From contig CM048553.1 of assembly GCA_026413225.1 (NCBI GenBank), positions 42,696,001 through 42,760,000 on the forward strand: a stretch of 64,000 nt of DNA. The letters are read 5' to 3'. The stretch comes from Otis tarda. Taxonomy: Eukaryota; Chordata; Aves; Otidiformes; Otididae. Below the pieces are notes generated by a model. It ran no database searches. It was not told where the DNA came from and saw only the letters and a program-made list of their open reading frames with translations. Positions 1-11,700 of this stretch are shown here, in pieces; the first letter of the stretch is position 1, and each line of letters begins with the position of its first letter. The position numbers and the translations under genes are program-made.

Positions 1-2096
1 CCTAGCCAGCTGTAGTCTCAGGATGAGATACATAATCTCTTCTCCATTTATTCTTGCTGTGACTTACCAAATATCCCCATTGCCTAAAACCAAATACATT
101 TCTCCAGAATTCATTGTTACTCTTCTTGCCCTATCCAGTTTCAATGTCCCATTAATTTCACATAAAGAAAACACAGCCTTGTCATAGTTCCCTCAGATTT
201 AAGTTTGTAATGGATTTCAGTTCTTCCTTAAGTAGGAAGAGAGACTGTCTATCTTCGTATCAGTACTTCCATTAGAAGGTTTAGCAACACCATTCCCGCC
301 ATTTACCACAAACACTTCTCCTGGGACAGTAGTCTCCTTGAAGAGAATACTGATTACTTCTCCTACAACCCCTACAGTCAAAAATATGCTGTTTTCATGC
401 ACCATGCCGTCAAGTAAGGAAACAGCAAACTAGACACATTTAGTCTCACATTCATACTAGGCACTACAGAGACCAATAACGTTGGACAACCCTAGAATAA
501 TTTACGAGAAGGAAGCGCAGAAAGTGTGCCCAGGTAAAGGTCACATACATTTATTCCCCTCCTCTAGCAATGGAAGAGTAAATCCTACAGATACAAACTT
601 GATTTAAATTAAGAACAAAAGCCTCAATGATCAGCTATTAAAACTGCAGTGCAGTAAAGGCAAGAGGACCAGTAAAGTAAGCTGGCTGATTTTGTCTATA
701 TTGATCTGTGATGAATCATGAACATGAGATGTCCTGACACACACAGGTGTTAAAAGGAGCTTAAAAATTATTATGCACATATGCATGTTTGGGTTATCCA
801 ATTATGAGAGGGTCAATATAGCATTATAAATAAAAAGTAAATGAGTATACGCTGGCAAAGAGTTCATCATGTTACACTGGTTTCTTATTTCAGCATATAT
901 CCCATATTCTGTTGTAGGAATAGTATTAAGAATAAAACGCACTGGAAAATAGAAGTGATACATGAAAACTAACTGACAAGCACAAGACCTTGAATACAAA
1001 ATTATCCGATTTACAATTGGGGTACAGGTGTTCAAGGATGGGTAAAACCAAGTTTAGATGTGAAATTTTCACATTTGCTAAACAAAAAAGGAAGGTGAGA
1101 AGTTACAGAAGAAATTATGCTCTGTATAAATTAGCTGCATTTTCATTCTAAAAAAAATAATTCTGAAACCATCAGGGAAATATTTAAGCATGCAACATAT
1201 ATTCACTAGCTAACAAAAAGTATCAGCAAGCTTGGACATTTGCTGGAGCATACTGAAACTATGCACTGAACTGAGAGCTCCCAACAAGCACTTAACTAAG
1301 TGGAACATGTTCTAAGCAATGAGGTATCTTTCAAGACGGAAAAGGAAATTCACTTTAAGGAAAGATTCATTAAGTCGGTACTAAGTTTTCATTAGACTAA
1401 AAAAATTCAGCTGAAATTATATGTCTTTACATGTCTAGAGTAAATGTATTGATATTCCAGAATATTTTCAGGAATTGATTCAATAAAAGATGTGGTACAA
1501 CCTATAGAAACATTGCAAATATCTTTCTTGGGTTTGTGGTTCCCCCTCCACCGTTAGATCCTTCTCTACAAAACAAGGTAAGAATAATCAGTGTCCTACC
1601 TAAAAGTAATTTCTTCCTAATTAGCACAGTGAACTTTTTCTAGTCATACTAACATACCACACCAGATTAAAACACAGTAATTGTCAGCATCACTAAACTC
1701 ATTACATGACCATAAAGTAAATCGCTCGTATAAAGACTGAATAAGCAAGTAGGATCCATCTGCAAACATACAAAGCTATGCCACAATGCTGAAATTCCTC
1801 AAACATTACATATTTCCTTCAAGCATACCCCAAAATACATTTGGACCAATGTAGGTCTATTTCTATACTTTAAAACGATAAAGCATGCTGTGTATAAAAG
1901 CAGGAGCAGAATGTTTGAGTAAATTCAAAAATATACAGAAACATCATCCACAGCTACACACAGCACACACTTATCATTAGTTCTTAGCTTATCAAGGAAA
2001 CACTTATCTGCTATTATCAGCTGAATTTTCCTTCATCTCCCAGTGAGAACATTATTTAACAGGTTAGAACAAACTGGATGCTACAACTTATCTCAC
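1..2096 (-). other. SLC4A7: Intron downstream of exon 6 (partial)
   Basis: This AT-rich intronic sequence follows the exon 6 donor at 2096. I searched the minus strand for the next SLC4A7 exon (the serine-rich cassette or the stretch leading to the first membrane segment) and found neither. A 62-codon minus-strand reading frame at 217-405 is discussed as a low-grade finding. No interspersed repeat was recognised here. Confidence 0.7.
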
Positions 2097-2285
2097 CATT
2101 TCGTTCAAGCAAGTGAGGGTCAGAATGTTTCTTGCCTATATCTGCAAAAGATCGAACCAGAGGAATCCGATTGCTGAATTTTTTCTCATTCTGATGATGG
2201 TGCCTTTTTAGAAGAGCCTCTCTCACATTCTCTCTTATGGATTCATCCAGCTGGCCAGAGGCAATCATGTTGTCCAAAACCATAT
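2097..2285 (-). CDS. SLC4A7: SLC4A7 exon 6 (residues 191-254)
   Basis: This 189-base exon completes codon 191 (Asp, split G|AT), encodes residues 192-253 and ends with one base of codon 254. It reads MVLDNMIASGQLDESIRENV, then REALLKRHHHQNEKKFSNRI, then PLVRSFADIGKKHSDPHLLE-RN. In NBCn1 this is the end of the conserved cytoplasmic core, followed by the positively charged HHHQNEK stretch and the SFADIGKK segment. The acceptor is TATGTAG|AT and the donor G|GTGAGA. In mammals the next exon is the large alternatively spliced cassette, entered in phase 1, which matches the single base left here. Human differs at only a few positions after HHHQNEK. A TA/GA microsatellite sits just upstream of the acceptor. 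Confidence 0.95.
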
Positions 2286-2315
2286 CTACATAACAACAAC
2301 AAGAATTAAGAAAAT

Positions 2316-2340
2316 TATATATATATAGAGAGAGAGAGAG
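2316..2340. repeat. Compound (TA)n(GA)n microsatellite
   Basis: A run of alternating TA at 2316-2326 passes directly into about seven GA units at 2327-2340, then CGCGC. On the gene strand it reads as CT repeats and then TA repeats, about 30-55 bases upstream of the exon 6 acceptor, where the branch site and polypyrimidine tract normally lie. Confidence 0.9.
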
Positions 2341-2616
2341 CGCGCTATCAAATCTCTCCTTTACCACACTCAAGCACTGCAGTTGCATCAAATAATAAAA
2401 AAAAATAAAAACTGATCTTAAAAAGTCTTTTCTTTAGCAAAGTCATCTTCAAGAATCCTCAGTAAATTTTCAAAGATGTCACTAAACATGAAAATGTAAA
2501 AATAAGGAAACATAGCATGCAGATCCAAAAGACAGTATTTATTAGTAGCATCATTTCAGAGAAAGAAGTTACTTAATATTTTATAATCTATTGTAATTTA
2601 CTTCAACTTTCAATGG

Positions 2617-3208
2617 TGTTTTGGTTTTGGCTGGGATAGAGTTAATTTTCTTCATAGTAGTAGTATGGGGCTATGTTTTGGATTTGTGCTGGAAACAGTT
2701 GATAACAGAGGGATGCTTTAGTTACTGCTGAGCAGTGCTTACACAGAGTCAAGGCCTCTTCTGCTTCTCACATCGCCCTCCAGCGAGTAGGCTGGGCTGC
2801 ACAATAAATTGTGAGGGGACACAGCTGGGACAGCTGACCCCAACTGACCAAAAGAGATATTCCATACCATATGATGCAATGCTCAGCAATATAAATCTGG
2901 GAGAAGGAGGAGGAAATGGAGGACGTTCAGAGTTACAACATTTGTCTTCCCAAGAAACCATTATGCATGATTCAGCCCTGCTTTCCTGGAGATGGCTGAA
3001 CAGCTGCCTGCTGATGGGAAGTAGTGAATGAATTCCTTGTTTCACTTTGCTTGCATGTGTGGCTTTTCCTCTACCTATTTAACTGCCTTTATCTCAACCC
3101 ATGAGTCTTCCTTTTGATCCAATTCTTTCCCTCATCCCACCTGGGAGTGGGGAGGGTGAGTGAGCAACCGTGTAGTACTTAGTTACTAACTGAGGTTAAA
3201 CCACACCA
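2617..3208 (+). mobile_element. Solo LTR of an avian endogenous retrovirus (ERVL-like)
   Basis: This 592-bp element starts TGTTTTGG and ends CCACACCA, and is flanked on both sides by the direct repeat AATGG (2612-2616 and 3209-3213), a perfect 5-bp target-site duplication. A TATAAAT box at 2890-2896 sets the orientation as plus, antisense to SLC4A7. The text (GGCTGGGATAGAGTTAATTT, then CATACCATATGATG before the TATA box) matches a common avian LTR type that I recall as ERVL-class, and 5-bp duplications fit that class. No internal retroviral sequence remains between or beside LTRs, so it is a recombination-derived solo LTR. The small reading frames inside are not genes. Confidence 0.88.
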
Positions 3209-4477
3209 AATGGCAACTCCCCTTCAAAAAAAAAGCATCTATGTATTCAACAACCCTCGACTAAAAGTGAACGCACAAAGACAGAAACACAATGGAGAAC
3301 AGACTTAAGACAGTCTTAGCCTGGTGTTCCCTATTTTGAAAGTATACAACTATATAAAAGTGAAAATTATTACAGAATGAGATGAATTAGATGAATTCCC
3401 TAACTCATGTCACCTTCAGATGTCCTAAGTTCCTGAGGCTGTCTACCAAACTTCATGCAATTCACATACTTTAGAAGAGGAAGTGTAAAACAAAAGCTAC
3501 TTACATCATCTAAAACCAACTAATCAGCTGTCAAACAACATCATGTTTCAAAAGGGCAGCTCATCAGTATGCTCACACTAGGAAAGAAAGCCTGCGTATC
3601 TGGGAAAATATCTTCTGCGATTTCTTAGCTGCCCTTTTTTTTTTTTTAATTAATTTAGAAAACCCTGCACAAATCAACATGAACCTATGTGACAACTTTA
3701 AAAATAGATTTTGCCAGTCTTAAGTGATCTATCAAGGACATAACTGTATTGGTAAACTGCAATTACATAGAACTTTTCACAATTATGGCTCAGATACCTT
3801 ACAAACAAAATTATATGCAGCAAAGTCTCTGTCGGTACAGTGCAGCTTCCTTCTGGGATTACTAGCAAGACACAGCCTTTTGTTACAGCTTCTCAAAAGG
3901 AAACCTGTCACTCTCTCCCTCCTGCTTTGAGTGAGAACCAGGAATACCTGGTTCACGAAAACAAGACAATATATTTATATGTCAAGGACTGTTATCCTAT
4001 ATGCTTCACAATGACACCTAAAATTAACTCAAAACTAACGCATGCAATCTCTTAAGACATCCTAGTTCCAACTAAAATACCCACTATTCAAAGAGTGCTG
4101 CTTACATAGAATTAAGCAATATCTATTTTTTTATGTAATAAGATTATTGTTAAATTAAATTACTAAAAATAACTTACACATCAAAACTTTCACAAATCAC
4201 GTGTTGAACACTCTTGCTCAGTAAATCAGGAAAACAGAAAGGGAATACCAGTTTCCTGAGTGAATTTTGAAGATTTCAAAACAAAATAAGAAAACATTTC
4301 AAGCATCGCCAAAATTTTTAACGCCAAAACACCTTGCCCTTCACATACGTGTTGGTCAGCCCTAAGCCTAGCATGATTCATAAGAAGGCAGTCCACTGTG
4401 TGGCATCTATAGCAAGAGATACCAGGAAAATAATGTAAAACTAGTTCAAAGGCATTCAGGCTAAGCAGGTGTGTCTG

Positions 4478-4505
4478 TATATATATATATGTACACACAC
4501 ACACG
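4478..4505. repeat. (TA)n-(CA)n microsatellite
   Basis: About seven TA units are followed by GTA and a run of CA units. It is a simple intronic dinucleotide repeat. Confidence 0.85.
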
Positions 4506-5059
4506 CATGAAAAAGTCTTCAAAGCTGATTTTATAGTATCCAAAATGACCATGTGATTAGTGAGGACACTCAACATAGGTCAAACAACATGTACAAAATT
4601 TATTTCTGCTCACCTCTTATAAAGGTGAAAAAATTACCAGATGTGCAACAATCAACTGCACTAATGGCATCAAGTTAACATCAGCCAAGTTATGATTAAT
4701 AATTATGGTACTAAAGTGCACAAATAAGTCCTAAAATGTTCTGGTAGATATTTACATTTCATCTGTAGAAACAAAGACAAAGAACACATTCAGGGATTAG
4801 AACATAAAGGTAAATTCTGGGCCTTATCCTAAGATATGTGTTAGAGGAGGTCCTACTCATCCAGTGTAGCTCCTTTTGTAAGTGAAGTTTGTAGGATCAG
4901 CTCTTTACAACCAAATGAAGAAAACTACAGTAAGTATGCACATACCTGTTTCTTCAATATAGTATTTTCAAGAACATAAAAAGACACCACCAAAAATGTC
5001 TCAAATTACAGAATAAAATTTAAGAATAAAATATTTTTAAAAAAAAGTTTTGCTGCAAC

Positions 5060-5220
5060 CTGCTATCTCATCGAGTGTGTTTGCTCTCATGTCCAACATG
5101 ACCGTCCCATTAAGAATACAGCTTCGCAGTTCAAAGAGACTGTGCAAAGACAGAGTTGCTACATAAGGCTTGCTCCATCGATCACCACCATCTTCAACAT
5201 CTTCTTCGAATTTCAGCCAC
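5060..5220 (-). CDS. SLC4A7: SLC4A7 exon 5 (residues 137-191)
   Basis: This 161-base exon completes Arg137 (AG|G), encodes residues 138-190 and leaves one base for codon 191. It reads [53 protein letters not shown]. This is the best-conserved block of the SLC4 N-terminal cytoplasmic domain: the WLKFEEDVE and [19 protein letters not shown] signatures are shared across the bicarbonate transporters. Only Asn in RANTLDEIA differs from the mammalian RASTLDEIA that I remember. The acceptor is TTTCAG|GTGG. The donor, CAG|GTTGCA, is weak at intron positions +3 to +5. Confidence 0.96.
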
Positions 5221-6222
5221 CTGAAATGCATACATATACACATATTTATATTTATCCTGAAAGACAATTTGGCAAGCAATCCCATTCTTCCCTGTGGATT
5301 CTGTATGACACAGAACAGGAGATCCCATCAGATCATACTAGCTTTCATTTTCTCATACAGCTCAACCAACTGACAGTCATAACATTTCAATCCACCTTTT
5401 TAACCACACTCAACTGTTTCAGTTCTCGCTCATTTTGTTTCCTTTAGTCTGAACAATACCTGTCTATTCACGAGTTCTTGTGAACAGTGTAGGATTGTGC
5501 CTTTTTACTCAATTTGCATATCTCAAATTCATTGGTATTTTAGGATTAGAAAGTTGTCTGAAACACACCATGTACCATGTTCAAAGCTAGATGACACTAA
5601 TGTGTAACTAAATCGATCTTGATTCTGACTCACAAGCGTTACGTAAATTTAACTTCTGCAAAAGCTAGCACATAATAAGGGAATTAGAAGTACTGAATGT
5701 AGAATAATTTTTTACAAAACATATGTAGAAGTAACTTAACCAACATGGGCCAAAAATAATCATGGCATCCTATAATAGTCATGCATGCAATTTGCAAAAA
5801 AATAATCAAATACTACGTAGGAAGAACATATCTAAATACCCTATTTTCTTTATGTTAGTGTGAAAAAATTGATACTAATTTATCAGCGATAATAGAGCAA
5901 AGGGATTTCTGAGACTGCAAATACTGTTCTCCACAGCTGAACACCTGTATTTGTAACCAAACACAGTTGTACCTTTCACAATGCTTGGCATGATCGGTTT
6001 TAGCAGAGTCAACACAGGATCACTAAGAGTGAGTGTCTCTTGAGAAATCATATTGATTCTTCCAGAGTTGGACAAAAAGAAAAGAAGTTTTGATTTGCTG
6101 AGCATGAATTGAGTGAACAACTGCTGTAGAGTTCATGAAAATTCTAACCCAGATCTTGCTTGCAGTTCTTTGAAATAAAATCACTAGAAGATACACTTTG
6201 AAACAATCTCCTTTTAGCATAC
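5221..6222 (-). other. SLC4A7: Intron between exons 4 and 5
   Basis: This 1.0 kb intron is AT-rich and I recognise no repeat or regulatory element in it. Confidence 0.9.
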
Positions 6223-6358
6223 CTAGCTGTTTCTTTCCATTCATATTCTTCTCCATCCCTGAAGCAAAGTTCATCCATTTCAGTGAAGAGATCATGGGGA
6301 ATGTGTTCATCATCATCTTCAGTACCCAAGATAAATTGCACTCGTTGGGATGGCGTGT
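6223..6358 (-). CDS. SLC4A7: SLC4A7 exon 4 (residues 92-137)
   Basis: This 136-base exon completes Asp92 (G|AC), encodes residues 93-136 and ends AG, the first two bases of Arg137. It reads [44 protein letters not shown]. The acidic [20 protein letters not shown] stretch is a hallmark of Na+-coupled SLC4 transporters and opens the globular cytoplasmic domain. Phe in MDELCFRDG replaces the mammalian Tyr. The acceptor is GTTCAAG|AC and the donor AG|GTATGC. Reading frames that run through this exon in other frames are shadows. Confidence 0.96.
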
Positions 6359-8626
6359 CTTGAACAAAAGGACAAACTGAACAGTTAAAATAATTCATAC
6401 ATCTATTATGCAAGGAACACCACCTAACAGTTAAATCTCCTGCTCTCAGTTAGAAATACACAGCAGAATATCCTTTCAAGAGGGAAGAGGAACAAAAGAA
6501 ACATGGGTATTTCTTTAAAAGGAGGCCCTTTAGAAATTTTCCATTGTTTCTGAAAACAAAACATCTGGAAATTTATGTTTATGTAACACAATTAAGTATT
6601 TAACTCTTCTATAGATTAACAATATGAAAATAAACATCAACAGCAAAACTGGTAAACAAGTAAAAATTAATATACCAAAGGGCTAGAAAACTTGTTTTCA
6701 ACTTTGAGAACAAAATTATACAATCATGACACAGACACTAATAAAAGGAGGAAAAAAAAAAAAAAAAGAGGGAAAAAAACTTCACAAAACGAAACAAACA
6801 AACAAACAAAAAACAAAAAAAACCCCAACCCAGGTCTACAGAAATAAATAGCCTGACTTACAGATCAGCTGGCTTTTTTCCCCCCGCCCCTCTCTACATA
6901 GTGGGCACTTAGGCACTCATTGTTAGAGCAGCAGATTTTTCAACAGCCTGTTGCCACTTATGTAGGATGGAAAAAACTATTAACTTTCTCATTGTATGAT
7001 TTGAGCACTGTATATAAGTTAGCATAGGAAAGCAGAAACTACACAGCTAAAACGCTGAAGAAATATTTTAACTTCTCATAGCATAATGCCTAGTGGAACA
7101 GGCTCAGTAATAACTCCAAACAAAATTTAACTATCTTTATTGATCAAATATAAGTAAGTAGTAGACTTCACTGCTTTGAGCAAAACTTAAAAAAAAAAAA
7201 ACCCCAAACATTAAAAAGATATTTTTTTAGAGATATTTTTAATATCTATACATAGATCTTGTTTCAACTTAAAAGGAGAGCTTTCAAAATGCAAGGGTTT
7301 AATAGTGTAGTAATCACAATGTTATCTCAAGGAAGGTCAGAGACAGAAAATCCAGGTAAATCTTAATTTTAAAAATTTTATTTTGTTCACTGAAATGTCA
7401 CTCTCACAGCTGCTAGATCTGAACATACAATTGTATTCTTCCACTGCAGATGATCACCTTTTAGATTTAGACTTTTGAACTGAATTACAAATGAATTTCA
7501 TTGAGAATTGAATTTTGCTTTTGCATTGTTGTTCTGGCATACATCATCATCCAATAACATAATTCTCAAATGAGCTCTTGAATACAAACAACATCTATTA
7601 CCAATGAAGATCTACAGTAGATTGTTTCTGTCCCAAAACCAACATATCCGAAGAATCCTGCTATACCCTGAATATTCAGGATAGAGAAGTAACCAGAAGA
7701 GAAAAGTGTATTTCTATCTATTTAATATTACTTGCTGTTTCATAACTTGTACAGCAAGATTCTACAACCCTAAAATCAAATTATAATAATTTGTATTTGG
7801 GAGGGGAAGTTTTGAAGATGGATGAAACTAAGAACTGTGGTAGAATGGTAAAAGGAGACTTGCCAAAGCATTCCTATTTGAGAACTCCTTTGTTTCAGGG
7901 AACTGGCTTCATGTAGAACATAGAAAGTCATAGAAAGGCAATAGTGAACAGCATGGTGTCCACATTTGAAGTGGAACATTGCAACATAACTTTCCCATTC
8001 ATTGCAGTCTAGGAATAAAAGTGGGTTTGAGGTCTTGAAGGAAAACTGTTAAAGAGTACCGCCAAATAATTTCATTTCAGAGAATGATAAGACATAGTCA
8101 CCATCTCTTGAGGATAAGGGGCAGGTCAGGGGGGTGGTGTTTGATCCAAAATTAAAACTTATGAGGCAGTACAATTCCTTTACTAAAAGACAGCAAGAAG
8201 GATGAAGAAAATATTTTAATATATTATTGATCAAATTATCATGGCAAATGCTGCTTCACACCTATATTGATACTTTCAAAAAATCTTGAGAGACAGCCGA
8301 AGGATAATACAAGACTACACAATTTGAAAAAAGGTGTCTAATTTAAGTAACACCGATTTTTATGCTACAGGCGAGTATTACAAAGCTCTAGTCTAAGCTA
8401 TTCAGTGCAGGCTGTTGTACATTCACGCAGACAACTGGATGAAGTCCAAAGGCTTATGATTTAGATAAAAAAAAGACCACAAAATCCTTCCCTGATTGTA
8501 TACAGTAAGACATTAATTACTGAGAGAATAAAGAAGCAGCACAAAAGAAACTCCATTTAAGCACAGAGTAGGTACTACAAGTTTATTTTCAAGAGGCACA
8601 AAGAACTCGCACAACAGATTTCTTAC
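6359..8626 (-). other. SLC4A7: Intron between exons 3 and 4
   Basis: This 2.27 kb intron carries A-rich simple sequence at 6754-6823 (A runs, then CAAA-type repeats ending in CCCCAACCC) and at 7189-7207. The rest is AT-rich unique sequence in which I see no gene or known repeat. Confidence 0.85.
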
Positions 8627-8770
8627 CATACGATGGAGATTCTCGGCCATCCTCTCTATCAGTTTCTTTTTCTCTTTTTCTTCTGTGATGCCTGTGCCCA
8701 CGATGTCTATGCCGTCGACGGCCTTGCTTTCCAAATGGGACGTGAACTCCAATATAGACAGCTCTGTGGC
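8627..8770 (-). CDS. SLC4A7: SLC4A7 exon 3 (residues 44-92)
   Basis: This 144-base exon completes Ser44 (A|GC), encodes residues 45-91 and leaves G for codon 92. It reads HRAVYIGVHVPFGKQGRRRH, RHRGHRHHRRKREKETDRED, GRESPSY. The VYIGVHVPF segment is conserved in all Na+-coupled SLC4 members. The Arg/His-rich run after it (residues 60-76) is typical of the variable N-terminal appendage, where the family is regulated, for example through IRBIT binding. Bird-mammal differences cluster here (GKQG for SKES, and Arg/Lys/His exchanges), while the ends of the exon are fixed. The acceptor is TTGAAAAG|GC and the donor TATG|GTAAGA. Confidence 0.95.
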
Positions 8771-11700
8771 CTTTTCAAGAAAGTTTAAAAGGAAACAATT
8801 AAACAAAAAAATGACCTCCCGCCTAAATTTAGTGTCTTCGTCAAAAAGATGAGGAGTTTGGCAAAAAGAAACCCCAAAGCACTTGGCAAAACCACCTGTA
8901 GTGAACTACTATTACCATTTATTTTCTTTCCTTCCCCAGCATCAAGGAACTAGTGCTATACTCATTGCCCTGATAAACTGGGCCATATTCTTATTCAGTG
9001 TAAGAACTCGGTTGTGAAACAAGTAATATACAAACACAAGCTTGACCTATAACACTGAAAGAAGCTACTTGACAAAACGCTAGGGTAAGGCAGAGAAATT
9101 ATATGATACTCCTCTTGTTTGCAGGGACTCGTATCAGGATAGGCATTACAATGGCAAGATGTAATCTCCTAGTTCAGCTTATGAATTCATTAAGAAATTA
9201 CCCATCGTTTAGAGTCTGCAAGGAGTTTTTTCTGCTTGAATGAATTGCCAGTATTTCTTCAAGTACTATGTGACACATCTAAGTGAACATGATGTTCAAC
9301 TATACTGTTAATTTAGTATCATTTAGGAGTGTAAAAGTAACCTATATTTGTAAATGTATGACAAAATATCAAATAACTTACATAGAAAGTTGGGGTGCTT
9401 TTTTTTCCTGTTCTAGAATTTTTAAATAAATTTAGGTAGTGCATCCTCAAATTAATACATACTGCACTTTAAAACACGTACTTTTAACATTTTGTTTCTC
9501 CTTTGACCTTCCACATTGAGGCAATACTAGCATCAACAATTTGGCAAAAGAAATCAATCAATCGGACTGTTACGAACACATTACTACCATGTCTCCTGTA
9601 ACAGAGTTAGCATATACAATAATATTTTCAATTCCTTTTTAAACAAACAATCTCAGGAAGAGACCCATTAACTACAAACCTGGAGGTTAACACTAAATAC
9701 TTTGTTTCATATTGTAAAAAAGTTATTACAGAAGACTGTCATTAACAAAAGGAAAAGGAAGTGGTTTTCCAGCTCTTAGAGAGATGCAAATTTATAGAAG
9801 ACAAGCTAGCCCTAGCAGTTTGCAACTGCACACGTACATGTACATATACATCTGTGTATAGCACGCACACTAGATAAAGAATAACAAAAAAATCTTGTGA
9901 TTACAGAGCTTTACGAAATAAAAAAAAAAAGTGGTATTATGTCAAACCTTTTTTTCAAGGAAAAAAATCTCTAGGCCCAAAAAGACATACAAAACTTTTA
10001 TAAAGCAATATTTTAACAGTGCTACATGAGTAAAAAGACTAAGCAAAAATCAGTACTAATGCATGAGTAAGTTTAACATTTAATTAATCTGGTCAAGAGT
10101 CCTTTTCAAGTTACAACACTTGATTCTTGACGGACTTCCAACACCAGTTTTAATTAGTCAACTGATTGGCACTGTGACCAAATCTGAAATTAAGCGTATT
10201 AAAAGCTATTTGTTTCCATGTAAGAGTGGAAAACAGATTAATTTGTTGGAGCATTCATCAGTCCTATTTACAGAAAGACTTTTCTTTTGTGAGCTTCTTC
10301 CAACAGGAACACTCAGCCCCTGTCGAGCAGCCTGACCTCCACCCTCCACGACTACTGTGCACAATGCAATTCCCAGAAAAGTTAATTAAAGTCTGACACC
10401 TAAACATAAATCAACGCGCTTCATTTATAATATGACTAGGTGGCACCATTAACAATGGTCACACTGATACCATTGTGATACAATAATCTTATGTGTTAGG
10501 GAAAGTAGAAGTACCAGGTTCAAAACCAGCTCCATTACTCACCACATCTCACTCAAAGCTGCCTGCTGCAACTGAGTGACCCACCACTCACTGCAAATGC
10601 TGTTATCATCTGTTAGGATTTTTATTTTATATATTCAATTATCAAGTACTAAACTCTAATTATATATATAGTTAAACAGTTTTATTCATTGTCAAAGTGT
10701 TTGATTTTTTGCAGGAACTATTTTTTCCTAAGAGAAACTCAGACATATTTCTAGTAATAGAGCATTTTCTATTATTAGTTTGTTTTCGTGTTCTTAATAA
10801 GACAGTTTTAGGCATGTGTTTTGATCATTGTACAAAAAAAAAAAAAAAAACACCACTCAAAAAAAACCAAAAAAAAAAACCAAACCAAAAAACTTGCAGG
10901 TGATTACTTTCAGATTCCTGAAGTTTTTCAAGATTTTACTTCCTGAAAAATTAGAAGGACTTCCACATTTTGATCTCTTGCTGTTCCCATAAATTAAGAT
11001 CAAAGTCTCACATTGCTTTCTGTACAACAAAAATACCATACAATTTTTTCAAGAGCCTCCATCTTAAACAACTCACACCCTGCTATTGCAAAAAACTAGC
11101 ATTTGCAATAGTGTTATGTTTTCCATAGTAAAATACCATGTTGCTGCATAAAGGAGAGGTGGAAAAAGGAAAAGAGAAGCCTGTCTCGTACCACACAATT
11201 GCAGTCTGACTCAAAGATTTTTTCAATAGAAAAGTTTGCACGAGAGCAAATATGTTGCAAGGGAACAGGTAAAAGCTAGGGAAAACCAAGTTGAAATAAG
11301 CAACAAACTGAAAGTGGTTTTAAGCAACCTGCAACCATAGCTAATTGCTCTCCTACCCAAAACGCACTGACCTCTCAGCTCTCCCCACATCCAGGTGCCT
11401 CACAGCCGCTTGAAGGCACAGCAAGTAGGCACTGCCATCTTTGCCATCAGGCTGGGCAGCCAGCCCGCAACCTACAACATTCGTTACTACTTTCTACTCC
11501 AAACATAAACTTTAAAGAAAGTGCGTTCTCACGACCCTAACAGATTATAGAGTATCACAAAGATAGGGGAACAGGCTAGCAATGGGTTATCCCACCCTTC
11601 AGCCCACGCCGCTCAGAAGCGACTCTTGTGTGAACGGCTATTTCCTCACGTAGACACCGTCTTGCAGGCAAATGTCAAACAAGAATCCCTTCCCCAAATC

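Larger units (their letters stand above)
2286..5059 (-). other. SLC4A7: Intron between exons 5 and 6, with a solo LTR
   Basis: This 2.77 kb intron holds the TA/GA microsatellite near exon 6 (2316-2340), a complete solo LTR in antisense orientation (2617-3208) and a TA/CA microsatellite (4478-4505). The remainder is plain AT-rich sequence, and its small reading frames look like chance. Confidence 0.85.

Noticed and set aside
2735-3045. 98-codon frames on both strands
   Set aside because: Both lie wholly within the solo LTR.
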